DNA of 55,618 bases from Mitsuokella jalaludinii DSM 13811 (GCF_000702905.1 NZ_JNKR01000016.1:1-55618), one strand, 5' to 3'. Counted from the first letter of the stretch, positions 43,919 through 52,936 are shown. Made by a program: numbers and translations. The notes: generated from the letters alone by a model not told the origin.

Positions 43919-44030
43919 GCTGTCGGTCTTTCTCCTTTTGCAAGCAGGATTTTGTGGAGTGGCTATGGAATAGAGAGAAGTAGCAATAACATGAAAACAG
44001 CAAGAATGAATCTTGCAGGGGGGTAATCAT

Positions 44031-45539
44031 ATGCCGATATCCGAAAAGAATCTGCTCAAGCTCGCCAATGGCAGCGATGTGCGCGGTGTTTCTATAGAGG
44101 GCGTGGCCGACGAGCCGGTGACGCTCAATGCCGAGGCCGCCAACCGCATCACGAGCGGTTTCCTCGATTTCCTCGCACAGAAGACGGGCAAGAGGGTCAA
44201 GGACCTGCGCGTTGCGGTCGGTCACGACTCACGCCTTTCTGCGCCGATGCTCAAGGAAGCGGTGCTCGAGGCGCTGACGTATGCGGGCGTCGTGACGGTC
44301 GACTGCGGCCTCGCGTCGACGCCGTCGATGTTCATGTCCATCGTCTTCCCCGAGACGAAGATGGACGGCTCCATCATGATCACGGCCAGCCACCTGCCTT
44401 ACAACCGCAACGGCCTCAAGTTCTTCACGAAGGACGGCGGCGTCGAGCATGAGGACATCATCGCCATCCTCGAGGCGGCAGCGCGCAATCCAGAGGTCAA
44501 GGGCGACCTTTCTAAGGCCCAGAAGTACAACCTCATCGATCGCTACTGCCACCACCTGCGCAAGAAGATCCGCGCGGCGCTCAACATGGGCGACACGCCG
44601 CTCAAGGGAATGCATGTCGTCGTCGATGCCGGCAACGGCGCGGGCGGCTTCTTCGCGACGCAGGTGCTCGGCCGTCTCGGTGCTGACACGTCGGGCAGCG
44701 TCTTCCTCGAGCCGGATGGCCACTTCCCGAACCACATCCCGAACCCGGAGAACAAGCAGGCCATGGCCGCCATCCGCAAGGCCGTGCTCGACAGCCATGC
44801 CGACCTCGGCCTGATCTTCGACACGGATGTCGACCGCATGAGCGCCGTCCTCAAGAACGGCAAGGAGATCAGCCGCAATGCCCTGATTGCCATGATGGCC
44901 GCCATCCTCGCACCGGACTATCCGGGCAGCACGATCGTCACGGACTCTGTCACGAGCGACGAGCTCACCGAATTCCTGCAGGGCGAGCTCGGCCTGCGCC
45001 ATCTGCGCTTCAAGCGCGGCTACAAGAACGTCATCGACGAGTGCATCCGCCTTAACAAGGAAGGCACCGTCTCGCCGCTGGCCATCGAGACGAGCGGCCA
45101 CGGCGCCCTCTCCGAGAACTACTACCTCGATGACGGCGCCTACCTGGCCGTCAAGCTCCTGATTGCCGTCGCCAAGGCCAAGGCACAGGGACGCCATCTC
45201 GCAGACCTCGTCAAGAAGCTCGGCGAGCCCGTCGAGAGCCGCGAGTACCGCATGAAGATCATGGGGGAGGACGACTTCCGCAGCTACGGTGAGAACGTGC
45301 TCAAAGTCTTCGAGCAGCGCGCCGCCGAGGCCGGCATCCGCGCGGCCAAGCCGTCGTACGAAGGCGTGCGCCTCGTCTTCCCGGACGGCTGGGCCCTGCT
45401 GCGCATGAGCCTGCACGACCCGCAGATGCCGCTCAACATCGAGAGCCGCAAGAAGGGCGGCGTCGCCGAGATCGCCGCAAAAGTCCAGGAATTCCTCCAG
45501 GGCTTCACGAGCCTCGACATGAGCGTCTTCAAGGACTGA
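44031..45539 (+). CDS. phosphomannomutase / phosphoglucomutase
   Basis: 502 residues of the alpha-D-phosphohexomutase superfamily. Interconverts hexose-1- and hexose-6-phosphates for surface polysaccharides. Phosphoserine S120 in ITASHLPYN, metal loop IFDTDVDRM (family DGDGDR), sugar loop ETSGHGALSENY, phosphate loop near the end (RLVFPDGWALLRMS). Whether mannose or glucose is preferred cannot be told. I chose the ATG at 44031 with GGGGGT upstream rather than 44013. Confidence 0.88.
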   Translation: MPISEKNLLKLANGSDVRGVSIEGVADEPVTLNAEAANRITSGFLDFLAQKTGKRVKDLRVAVGHDSRLSAPMLKEAVLEALTYAGVVTVDCGLASTPSMFMSIVFPETKMDGSIMITASHLPYNRNGLKFFTKDGGVEHEDIIAILEAAARNPEVKGDLSKAQKYNLIDRYCHHLRKKIRAALNMGDTPLKGMHVVVDAGNGAGGFFATQVLGRLGADTSGSVFLEPDGHFPNHIPNPENKQAMAAIRKAVLDSHADLGLIFDTDVDRMSAVLKNGKEISRNALIAMMAAILAPDYPGSTIVTDSVTSDELTEFLQGELGLRHLRFKRGYKNVIDECIRLNKEGTVSPLAIETSGHGALSENYYLDDGAYLAVKLLIAVAKAKAQGRHLADLVKKLGEPVESREYRMKIMGEDDFRSYGENVLKVFEQRAAEAGIRAAKPSYEGVRLVFPDGWALLRMSLHDPQMPLNIESRKKGGVAEIAAKVQEFLQGFTSLDMSVFKD

Positions 45540-45557
45540 CAAACTCATAATAAGCAT

Positions 45558-45597
45558 AAAAAAGCTGCTGCACCCGATGGTGCAGCAGCTTTTTTTC
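45558..45597 (+). terminator. phosphohexomutase gene terminator
   Basis: AAAAAGCTGCTGCACC pairs with GGTGCAGCAGCTTTTT around CGAT; seven T residues. Confidence 0.93.
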
Positions 45598-45712
45598 ATG
45601 TGAAGTTGTGGGGCGTGTGGGACGTTGTTAGGGCAATGTTAGAAAGTTTTGCAAGGGGGCGAGGGTGCCGAGAACCTGTCCTAGGTACGTCTCGTTCCCG
45701 AAGCGTATCTGA

Positions 45713-45897
45713 GGGAGGGGGCATGTATTTCGCCTGCAGGAGCGAAGTGACCGCCCGCAGGGCTGCGCCCCACTCCGTCAGTCTCTTAATAAGCCGATGT
45801 CAAAGCGCCGCGGTAGGCGGCGAAACAGCTTGGCATTGGCATCCTGTCATGGGGCGCATTCAACGGAGCGACGAAGCCGAAATACATGCCCCCTCCC
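45713..45897 (+). repeat. structured intergenic element, family II, copy E
   Basis: 185 bp framed by a 20-bp perfect inverted repeat (45713-45732 with 45878-45897). Inner stem TGCGCCCC/GGGGCGCA takes the place of TGTGCCCT/AGGGCACA in copy D, and ATGTATTTCG/CGAAATACAT replaces GGTATTTCG/CGAAATACC: both arms changed together. The rest of 45540-45962 shows no gene. Confidence 0.82.
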
Positions 45898-45962
45898 CTT
45901 GAACGATGTAAACCCACACCCTTCTTCGTTGCGCTTCCCCTTAAATAACTCCTGACTTCAAA

Positions 45963-46313
45963 TTACTTCAGCAGCAAATCCTGATGGTCGAGCACGAATT
46001 TGCCGTTGGTGCAGGCCGGGCAGAAGCAGGTGTCGCCGCCGGCAGCCTTGACTTCCTGGCCCTTCTTTAGCAGGGCGGCTGCCTGCTCCTCGCCGAAGAG
46101 CTCTTTTGCCTTGTCAGAGGCGAAGAACGGCAGGACGTCGTCGATGCCCTCGACGCATTCCTTCAGGGCGGCGATGAGCTTCTCTGCCTTTTCCTTCTCG
46201 TCTGCCTTGCCGACAGAAGCGAGGTATTCCTTGGCGACTTCCTTGAGACCTGCGTAGGCGCTCGGCGCGTCGATGACGCCCTGTACATGCTGCAATACTT
46301 CTTCCTTCGTCAT
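45963..46313 (-). CDS. small helical protein with C-terminal CxCxxC motif
   Basis: 116 residues. Helical, Lys/Glu/Ala-rich body (TKEEVLQHVQGVIDAPSAYA...) and an end with DTCFCPACTNGKFVLDHQDL, where CFCPAC could bind a metal or be redox active. Not recognised. I chose the ATG at complement 46311-46313 with AAGGAT upstream; the longer frame adds 15 residues with no site. It ends facing the phosphohexomutase gene across repeat E. Confidence 0.7.
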   Translation of the reverse strand: MTKEEVLQHVQGVIDAPSAYAGLKEVAKEYLASVGKADEKEKAEKLIAALKECVEGIDDVLPFFASDKAKELFGEEQAAALLKKGQEVKAAGGDTCFCPACTNGKFVLDHQDLLLK

Positions 46314-46461
46314 GATGATCATCCTTTCTGAATGGTAAATGCTAAAAGGTTCTGTCAAATCCTTACTGAGTCAAGCATAGCACGTGCTAATTGTAAAGTC
46401 AATAGTTACATATAATGCAGGGCACAAAAAAAGCAGACATATGCCTGCTCGATATTCTACT

Positions 46462-46537
46462 TGGTGGAGACGAAGGGGATTGAACCCTCGACCTCTCGGA
46501 TGCGAACCGAACGCTCTCCCAGCTGAGCTACGTCCCC
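46462..46537 (-). tRNA. tRNA-Ala (anticodon CGC)
   Basis: 76 nt with encoded CCA. Acceptor stem GGGGACG/CGTCTCC contains the G3-U70 wobble that marks tRNA-Ala. D arm GCTC...GAGC, anticodon stem TTCGG/CCGAG with loop TTCGCAT (CGC, reads GCG), T arm GAGGG-TTCAATC-CCCTT. A CGC-reading Ala tRNA suits the GC-rich codon use of the window. Confidence 0.93.
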
Positions 46538-46945
46538 AAGACGTATTTCAGTATAGCGCGTTTTATTCCATATTTCAAGTTTTTTTATGATGATTCGAAA
46601 TATATATCACATCGATTCTGAAAAGGAATGGTAAAGGCGGAAGAATCAAGAATAAACAGCAGGAAATCTGCCTTTTTACAGCGAACAAAAACGTAGTCGA
46701 CCCAGTAATTATACGTTGGATAACCTTTATTTATTTCTTTATTTATTCAATCTATTGTATTCCAATCATCAATAAAATTTATAATGAATTGATAGGAGAA
46801 TAGATATAGATATTTTACTCTATTCAGCGTATAATGAAATGAGAAGCCACAATAACGCGTCTGCCTTCTGCCTGTAACGGAAACGAGCCGCCGTTGCCAA
46901 AGGAGTCGCACACGATCCGCAAGGATTACATGAGGAGGTAACAAA
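46538..46945 (+). promoter_or_regulatory. long AT-rich region upstream of the hydrogenase genes
   Basis: 408 bp without a gene. Near its right end TATAAT at 46830-46835 lies 110 bases before the first hydrogenase gene, without a recognisable -35. The long leader and AT-richness suggest regulated expression, but no FNR-like palindrome, riboswitch or clear operator was found. Confidence 0.4.
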
Positions 46946-48043
46946 GTGGACAAACGGGAGAGTATGTGGGATGTATATCTCAGAAAAGGCATGAGCCGCC
47001 GCAGCTTTGTCAAGGGCTGCGTTGCACTGACGTCTCTGATGGGCCTGAGCACGGACAAGCTCGAGAAGGTCGTCGAGGCTGCCGAGAAGAAGCCGCTTCC
47101 AGTCGTCATCTGGATCCACGGACACGAATGCACGGGCTGCGATGAGTCCTTCATCCGTTCCGGTTCTCCGTACGCTTCGGATGTCATCCTGAGCCAGGTC
47201 GCACTCGAATACGATCATCTGCTTTCCGCTGCCAGCGGCGAGCCGTTCGAGGCCCATCTCGAGGAAACCATCCAGAAGTACAAGGGCCAGTACATCCTGG
47301 CCGTCGAAGGCGCTGCCTGCACGAAGGACAACGGCGTCTACTGCATGAGCGGCGGTCATCCGTTCACGCATACGCTGCAGCGCGCTGCTGAGAATGCCGC
47401 AGCTGTCATCGCTTACGGCACCTGCGCTGTTTCGGGCGGCATCCAGGCCGCCAACCCGAACCCAACGGGTTCTTCGGGCATCACAAACTTCACGGGCAAG
47501 ACGCCGGTCGTCAATGTGCCGGGCTGCCCGCCAATCCCGGAAGTCATGACGGGTGTCATCATGCACGTCGCTCTCTTCGGCACGGTACCGCCGCTCGATG
47601 GCGAGGGTCGTCCGAAGCAGTTCTACGGCAACCGCATCCATGATACGTGCTACCGCCGTCCGTTCTTCGATGCCGGCATGTTCGCTGAGAGCTACGACGA
47701 TGAAGGCTCGAAGGCCGGCTGGTGCCTCTACAAGCTCGGCTGCCGCGGCCCGGAGACGTACAACTCCTGCGGCAACATGCGCTGGTTCCAGGGCATGAGC
47801 TATCCGATCCAGTCCGGTGCACCGTGCATCGGCTGCTCGAATGCGCATTTCTGGGATGAGGGCAAGATGAGCGAGCGCCTGCCGAAGTTCGGCCAGCCGA
47901 TCGGCGACGTCGATAAGATTGGCGCAGCCATCGCCGGCGTCACGGCTGTCGGTGTCGCAGCACACGGCGCAGCCAGCGTCATCCAGAAGAAGAAACGCGA
48001 TGCAGCTAAGGAAGAAGAGAACGGGGAGCAGGTGAATAAATGA
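46946..48043 (+). CDS. hyaA: [NiFe]-hydrogenase small subunit
   Basis: 365 residues. Carries the iron-sulfur clusters that pass electrons from the NiFe site. Twin-arginine signal RRSFVKG at 18-24 means export of the folded dimer by Tat. Proximal cluster Cys C62 and C65 in HECTGCDES, then EGAACTKDNG and YGTCAVSGGI, VPGCPP; medial/distal Cys in HDTCYRR, KLGCRGPETYNSCGN, APCIGCSNAHFWDEG. C-terminal hydrophobic helix (about 325-348) anchors it in the membrane. This is the group 1 membrane-bound, respiratory type. GTG start with AGGAGG six bases upstream. TGA overlaps the ATG of the large subunit. Confidence 0.94.
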   Translation: MDKRESMWDVYLRKGMSRRSFVKGCVALTSLMGLSTDKLEKVVEAAEKKPLPVVIWIHGHECTGCDESFIRSGSPYASDVILSQVALEYDHLLSAASGEPFEAHLEETIQKYKGQYILAVEGAACTKDNGVYCMSGGHPFTHTLQRAAENAAAVIAYGTCAVSGGIQAANPNPTGSSGITNFTGKTPVVNVPGCPPIPEVMTGVIMHVALFGTVPPLDGEGRPKQFYGNRIHDTCYRRPFFDAGMFAESYDDEGSKAGWCLYKLGCRGPETYNSCGNMRWFQGMSYPIQSGAPCIGCSNAHFWDEGKMSERLPKFGQPIGDVDKIGAAIAGVTAVGVAAHGAASVIQKKKRDAAKEEENGEQVNK

Positions 48044-49953
48044 AACACGTAGTAGTAGATCCAATCACAAGAATTGAAGGCCATCTGCGCGTTGAGGTGC
48101 AGGTCGATGAAGGTTCGGGCAAGGTAACGGATGCGCTTTCGTCTGGTACGGCATGGCGCGGCCTCGAGCTCGTCATGAAGGACCGCGACCCGCGCGACGC
48201 ATGGGCATACATCCAGCGCATCTGCGGCGTCTGCACGAGTGCGCACGCCCTGGGCTCCCTGCGCGCTGTCGAGGATGCGCTCGGCATCAAGATCCCGAAG
48301 AACGCCAACTACATCCGCAACATCATGGCTGCGACGCTGACGGTACAGGACCACATCGTCCACTTCTACCACCTGCATGCACTCGACTGGGTCAGCCCGG
48401 TCGAGGCGCTCGCCGCTGACCCTGTCGCGACGGCCAACCTGCAGGTCGCAGCGCTCAACGCCTACAAGCTGCCGTTCAGCGCACCGGGCACCTCGGTGAC
48501 GGAAGCATACGACCATGCGTTCCCAGCTGCTACGCCGCAGTACTTCGCTGAGATCAAGAACAAGGTCCAGGCCATCGTCGAGAGCGGCCAGCTCGGCATC
48601 TTCTCGGCCAACTGGTGGGATCATCCGGATTACAAGCTGCTGCCGCCTGAGGTTCATCTCATGGCGATTGCACATTACCTCGAGATGCTCGACAAGCACC
48701 GCGATCTCGTCACGCCGCAGGTCATCTTCGGCGGCAAGAACCCGCATCCGCATTACTGCGTCGGCGGCATGCCGTGCTCCATCTCGCTGGAAGATGGCAA
48801 CGCGCCGGTCAACACGGCCCGCCTCGGCATCGTCGACCGCGCCATCAACCTCGGCCGCACGCTCGTCAACAACTTCTACATCCCCGACGTCCTCGCCATC
48901 GGCGCTGCCTATGTCAAGGCTGGCCGCGTAGACGGCGGCGGACTCGCCAAGGAGCGCGTGCTCGGCTACGGTTCCTACCCGATTGAGCCGTTCTCCGGCA
49001 CGGCAAACGGCGACTTCTTCAAGAACCTGCTGATCCGCACGAACGGCGTTGTCGAGGACTTCGGCAAGGGCATCGATGCAGCGAAGGTCTATGAGATCGA
49101 CGCAGAAGATCTCACGCAGCCGGAAGTCTTCACGGAAGGCGTTGAGCATTCGTGGTACGAGTACCCGGCAGACGGTGAGCACGACCGCAACCCGTGGGAC
49201 GGCGTGACGGCACCGAAGTTCACGGCACCGAAGGAAGGCACGCCGACGGACTGGAAGGCACTCAACGAGCAGGGCAAGTACTCCTGGCTCAAGACGCCGA
49301 AATGGCGCGGCAAGCTCTGCGAGGTCGGTCCTCTGGCCCGCTACATCATCATCTACACGAAGGCCAAGAAGGGCATGCTCGGCGAGCCGACCTGGGCTGA
49401 GAAGATGATGCTCGATCAGATCGACGCCGTATCGAAGGTCCTCGGCCTCGCACCGGAGGTCTGGCTCCCGACGATGGTCGGCCGCACGGCTGCCCGCGGT
49501 CTCGACTGCCAGCTCAATGCAGAGATCAACAAGTTCTTCTTCGACAAGCTCATCGCCAACATCAAGTCGGGCGACACGAAGACGGCCAACATGGAGAAGT
49601 GGGATCCGTCGACGTGGCCGAAGACGGCTAAGGGCGTCGGCCTCTACGAGGCTCCGCGCGGTGCGCTCTCGCATTACATCGTCATCAAGGACGGCAAGAC
49701 GGACAACTATCAGGCTGTCGTCCCGACGACCTGGAATGCATGCCCGCGCGACGACGAAGCTGGCCACGGCGCTTACGAGAAGGCCATGATGGACACGCAG
49801 GTCAAGATCGCAGACAAGCCGCTTGAGATCGTCAAGGTTGTCCGCTCCTTTGACCCGTGCATGGCCTGCGCTACACACATGTTCAATGCGAAGGGCGAGA
49901 AGATCAATGTCATCACGACGGACCCGTACTCTGGCACGCGCGTTGAGAAGTGA
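48040..49953 (+). CDS. hyaB: [NiFe]-hydrogenase large subunit
   Basis: 637 residues. Holds the Ni-Fe(CN)2CO centre that splits H2. L1 motif RICGVC (C62, C65) and L2 motif DPCMACATH (C607, C610). The 24 residues after H613 are the tail that the maturation protease removes once nickel is in. N-terminal VVDPITRIEGHLRVEV is the family signature. Start overlaps the small subunit by ATGA. The L2 Cys are ordinary cysteines, so it is not a selenocysteine enzyme. Confidence 0.95.
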   Translation: MKHVVVDPITRIEGHLRVEVQVDEGSGKVTDALSSGTAWRGLELVMKDRDPRDAWAYIQRICGVCTSAHALGSLRAVEDALGIKIPKNANYIRNIMAATLTVQDHIVHFYHLHALDWVSPVEALAADPVATANLQVAALNAYKLPFSAPGTSVTEAYDHAFPAATPQYFAEIKNKVQAIVESGQLGIFSANWWDHPDYKLLPPEVHLMAIAHYLEMLDKHRDLVTPQVIFGGKNPHPHYCVGGMPCSISLEDGNAPVNTARLGIVDRAINLGRTLVNNFYIPDVLAIGAAYVKAGRVDGGGLAKERVLGYGSYPIEPFSGTANGDFFKNLLIRTNGVVEDFGKGIDAAKVYEIDAEDLTQPEVFTEGVEHSWYEYPADGEHDRNPWDGVTAPKFTAPKEGTPTDWKALNEQGKYSWLKTPKWRGKLCEVGPLARYIIIYTKAKKGMLGEPTWAEKMMLDQIDAVSKVLGLAPEVWLPTMVGRTAARGLDCQLNAEINKFFFDKLIANIKSGDTKTANMEKWDPSTWPKTAKGVGLYEAPRGALSHYIVIKDGKTDNYQAVVPTTWNACPRDDEAGHGAYEKAMMDTQVKIADKPLEIVKVVRSFDPCMACATHMFNAKGEKINVITTDPYSGTRVEK

Positions 49954-49988
49954 GCCGGGGTCCTGGTGGAAAGGAAAGGAATAGTAGA

Positions 49989-50702
49989 ATGAAAGAAGAA
50001 AAACGGAAAGTCTACTACCTGTTCAGTCCGTTTCTGCGGATCTTCCATTGGATCATGGTGCTGTCGATTGTCACGCTGTTCATCACCGGCCTTCTGATCA
50101 CGAAGCCGGTGACTGTGATGGGCATTGAGCCGACGTACACATCCATGTCCATGGACTGGGTAAGGAATATACACTTCATCGCGGCCTTTACGTTCTGCGC
50201 AGCGTTCATCCTGCGCATCTACGGCTACATCCGCTATCCGGGTGACCGTCTCTTCCCGCGCGTCTGGAAGGGCCACTTCTACCGCGATACGATTGACGTC
50301 GCCCTGCACTACATGCTGCTGAAGCCGGGCCACGACCCGTACCTGCGCAACCCGCTGGCACGCACGTCGTACGTCGGCCTCTACGTGATGGTTCTCATCG
50401 AGATCCTCACGGGCTTTGCCATGTACTACATGACGGAGCCAAACAACATCGGCGGCATGCTCTTTGGCTGGGTCAATGTCGTGCTCGGTGGCGAGATGGT
50501 CACGCACTGGGTGCACCACATCGTTGCCTGGCTCATCATCGTCTTCGCCATCGGCCATGTCTATATGGTCCTGCGCGCAGACCTCATGGAAGCAGAGGGC
50601 GAGGCATCCTCGATGTTCTCCGGCGTGAAGTTCCTCGAGCACGTACCGCTCGATGCCCCGGAGATCAATGAAGAGGGCCCGAAGTCCAAGAAGAAGGATT
50701 GA
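49989..50702 (+). CDS. hyaC: hydrogenase cytochrome b subunit
   Basis: 237 residues, four membrane helices. Takes electrons from the small subunit into the quinone pool. His residues for two b hemes lie in FSPFLRIFHWIMVL, VRNIHFIAAF, and MVTHWVHHIVAWLIIVFAIGHVY, as in HyaC/HupC. Polar, Lys-rich end. I chose the ATG at 49989 with AAAGGAA upstream. Implies uptake-type H2 oxidation feeding an anaerobic chain, for example to fumarate (inference). Confidence 0.92.
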   Translation: MKEEKRKVYYLFSPFLRIFHWIMVLSIVTLFITGLLITKPVTVMGIEPTYTSMSMDWVRNIHFIAAFTFCAAFILRIYGYIRYPGDRLFPRVWKGHFYRDTIDVALHYMLLKPGHDPYLRNPLARTSYVGLYVMVLIEILTGFAMYYMTEPNNIGGMLFGWVNVVLGGEMVTHWVHHIVAWLIIVFAIGHVYMVLRADLMEAEGEASSMFSGVKFLEHVPLDAPEINEEGPKSKKKD

Positions 50703-50720
50703 CAAAGGAGTACTGTAGCA

Positions 50721-50963
50721 ATGTGTAAAGAATGTGGCTGCGGCGAGACGAACGGCAATACGCGTCTCCAGTTCACAGTCAAAGGCTATACAGAAGAGAG
50801 TGCGAAGGAAGTAGAGAAGGCGCTGCTCGGCCTGCCGGGCGTGCTCTTCGTCCACATCCATGCGCACGACGGTGAGACGACGGTGGATTACAGTCCCGCA
50901 AAGACGAAGCTCATGGACATCCTCGGTGTCCTGCAGGCACGTAATCTCGAAGCCGCGTTATAA
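50721..50963 (+). CDS. small Cys-rich HMA-like protein in the hydrogenase operon
   Basis: 80 residues: MCKECGCGETNG, then a ferredoxin-like beta-alpha-beta fold resembling heavy-metal-associated domains (LQFTVKGYTEESAKEVEKAL, PGVLFVHIHAHDGETTVDY, KLMDILGVLQARNLEA) but without their CxxC loop. The MCxxCGCG start is like the N-terminal nickel-binding tail of many HypB proteins, which the HypB here lacks. It may therefore supply that function in trans (inference). AAAGGAG precedes the ATG; 18 bp after cytochrome b. Confidence 0.7.
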   Translation: MCKECGCGETNGNTRLQFTVKGYTEESAKEVEKALLGLPGVLFVHIHAHDGETTVDYSPAKTKLMDILGVLQARNLEAAL

Positions 50964-50982
50964 TCGACCGGTGATTTGATGG

Positions 50983-51028
50983 AACGCCTTCCCGGCTGTC
51001 AGGTAAGATGGCGGGGAAGGCGTTTTTT
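50983..51028 (+). terminator. hairpin between structural and hyp genes
   Basis: AACGCCTTCCC pairs with GGGGAAGGCGTT (one wobble allowed), followed by six T residues. It probably lowers transcription of the hyp genes relative to the structural ones; no promoter was seen after it. Confidence 0.8.
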
Positions 51029-51042
51029 GATGGAGGAGTATC

Positions 51043-51384
51043 ATGCATGAAATGGCGATTGCCGAGGGCGTGCTCGACATTGCTCTCGACTACGCAAAGC
51101 AGAACGATGCGAAGTGCATCCGCGAGATCGGCCTCTTGATTGGGGATATGTCGGGCGTCGTCGTCGACTCCCTGACGTTCTCGTTCGATATGATTGCGAA
51201 GGGGACGCTCGCGGAGGGGGCCGAGATCAAGGTCAAGCACGTGCCGCTCGTCGGCCGCTGCACGAAGTGCGGGAAGGACTTCCGCATCGAGCACTACGAT
51301 TTCTGGTGCCCAGAGTGCAAGGACGGCGTCCTCAAGATCGTATCGGGACGCGAGATGCAGGTAGAATATCTGGAGGTGGATTGA
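51043..51384 (+). CDS. hypA: hydrogenase nickel insertion protein HypA
   Basis: 113 residues. Delivers nickel with HypB. N-terminal MHEM (nickel bound through H2) and zinc motif C73-x2-C76...C89-x2-C92. Stop is followed at once by the hypB ATG. GGAGG lies before its own ATG. Confidence 0.95.
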   Translation: MHEMAIAEGVLDIALDYAKQNDAKCIREIGLLIGDMSGVVVDSLTFSFDMIAKGTLAEGAEIKVKHVPLVGRCTKCGKDFRIEHYDFWCPECKDGVLKIVSGREMQVEYLEVD

Positions 51385-52053
51385 ATGGCTGAGATCCAGG
51401 TCATGAAGAATATCTTAGGTGAGAATGACCGCGTGGCGGCTGAGAACCAGGCGCTGTTTGCGGAGAAGAATGTGTACGTCATCAACCTCATGGGCTCGCC
51501 GGGCGCCGGCAAGACGTCCGTGCTCGAGAAGACGATGGAGAAGCTCAAGGACAAGCTCAAGATGGCTGTCATCGAGGGCGACCTCTTCACGAGCAAGGAT
51601 GCGGACCGCATCGAGAAGCACGGCGTGCCGGTCATCCAGATCAACACGGCTGGAGGCTGCCACCTCGACGCGCCGATGGTCCAGAAGGTCGCGCAGAAGC
51701 TCGACCTCGATGACCTCGACCTGCTCGTCGTCGAGAACGTCGGCAATCTCGTCTGCCCGGCAGAGTTCGCCGTCGGCGAGGATGACAAGGGTGTCGTGCT
51801 CTCCATTACGGAGGGCGACGACAAGCCGATGAAGTACCCGCTGATCTTCAAGGAGTCGGCCATTGCGCTGCTCAACAAGGCAGACCTCTTGCCTTACTGC
51901 AACTTCGACATGGCGGCGGCCAAGGAGGACATCACGACGCTCCATCCGGGCATGGATGTCATCGAGGTCTCGTGCACGAAGGACCAGGGGCTTGATGCGT
52001 GGTGTGATTGGTTGCTCGGCCGCGTCGCGGCGAAGCAGAAGAAGGGGAAATGA
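51385..52053 (+). CDS. hypB: hydrogenase maturation GTPase HypB
   Basis: 222 residues. SIMIBI-class GTPase that releases nickel to the large subunit. Walker A GSPGAGKTS (37-45), EGDLFTSKDADRI, NTAGGCHLDA (with the conserved metal-binding Cys and His), VENVGNLVCP and NKADLL (guanine recognition). It lacks both the N-terminal CxxCGC tail and the His-rich stretch of many homologues. Confidence 0.95.
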   Translation: MAEIQVMKNILGENDRVAAENQALFAEKNVYVINLMGSPGAGKTSVLEKTMEKLKDKLKMAVIEGDLFTSKDADRIEKHGVPVIQINTAGGCHLDAPMVQKVAQKLDLDDLDLLVVENVGNLVCPAEFAVGEDDKGVVLSITEGDDKPMKYPLIFKESAIALLNKADLLPYCNFDMAAAKEDITTLHPGMDVIEVSCTKDQGLDAWCDWLLGRVAAKQKKGK

Positions 52054-52054
52054 C

Positions 52055-52657
52055 ATGGCAGATGTATTTGGCAATGACAGCGCGGTGGACCCGCGCATGG
52101 ACGATGTGCTCCATCCGGCTGAGGTCACGATCCTCGGCGTCGGCAATGTCATCCTGCGCGACGAGGGCTTCGGCGTGCGCGTCGCAGAATACCTCGATGC
52201 GCACTACGACTTCCCCGAGTCGGTGCAGGTCATCGACGGCGGCACGCTCGGCATCGAGCTCACGCAGTACGTGACGGGCACGAAGAAGCTGCTCGTCATC
52301 GACTCCATAAACGGCGGGCAGGCGCCCGGCACGCGCTTCCACTTCCACAACGACGATATCATGGCGCACTTCCAGGACAAGCTCAGCGCGCATGAGGTCG
52401 GCATCCAGGACGTCCTCGCGCTCCTGACGGTCACGGGCCGCAAGATCCCGGAGGTCGTCGTGCTCGGCGCACAGCCGTACGACCTCGAGGCGGGCGTGGA
52501 GCTCAGCCCTGAGATGAAAAAACTCCTGCCGCTCATCGCGCAGGAGGCCATCGATGTGCTCAAGGAATGGGGCATTGCGGTGAAAGAGAAAGAAGCGGGC
52601 CGCTCGCTCGACTACGGTGTCGTCGCCGAGGAATGTGTCCGCGAAGAGATGAAATGA
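52055..52657 (+). CDS. hydrogenase maturation protease
   Basis: 200 residues of the HyaD/HybD family. Removes the C-terminal tail of the large subunit. ILGVGNVILRDEGFGVRV at 29-46 holds the first nickel-sensing acidic residue; the Asp in LLVIDSINGG and His in LSAHEVGIQDVL are the others. I chose the ATG at 52055 after GAAGGGGAA; the frame extends further upstream inside hypB but without a site. HyaD-type name is likely but HybD cannot be excluded. Confidence 0.93.
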   Translation: MADVFGNDSAVDPRMDDVLHPAEVTILGVGNVILRDEGFGVRVAEYLDAHYDFPESVQVIDGGTLGIELTQYVTGTKKLLVIDSINGGQAPGTRFHFHNDDIMAHFQDKLSAHEVGIQDVLALLTVTGRKIPEVVVLGAQPYDLEAGVELSPEMKKLLPLIAQEAIDVLKEWGIAVKEKEAGRSLDYGVVAEECVREEMK

Positions 52658-52672
52658 GATGGAGGTAACGAT

Positions 52673-52936
52673 ATGTGTTTGGCAGTTCCTGCTAAGGTGA
52701 AGGAGATCCATGACGCAGTGGGCAAGGTGGATATCTCGGGCGTGACGCGCGATATCAGCCTGATGCTGCTGCCGGAGACGCAGGTCGGCGACTATGTGCT
52801 CGTGCATGCCGGCTTTGCCATACAGAAGGTCACGGAAGAAGAAGTCGCCGAGACGAACGCACTGCTCGCCGAGATGAACGGCGCGCCGCGCACGGTCACC
52901 GGCATCGCAGAAGAAGCAGGTGGCACGGAGATATGA
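52673..52936 (+). CDS. hypC: hydrogenase assembly chaperone HypC
   Basis: 87 residues. Starts MCLAVPAKV, with Cys2 that carries the Fe(CN)2CO unit together with HypD after removal of Met. OB-fold length as usual. GGAGGT lies before the ATG. The stop overlaps hypD by four bases. Confidence 0.95.
   Translation: MCLAVPAKVKEIHDAVGKVDISGVTRDISLMLLPETQVGDYVLVHAGFAIQKVTEEEVAETNALLAEMNGAPRTVTGIAEEAGGTEI

Noticed and set aside
47800-49878. 692-codon minus-strand open frame opposite the hydrogenase large subunit
   Set aside because: Shadow frame; the plus strand has both NiFe-binding motifs and overlapping starts with neighbours.
49859-49885. Selenocysteine in the hydrogenase large subunit
   Set aside because: Both L2 positions are ordinary Cys codons and there is no in-frame TGA before the stop.
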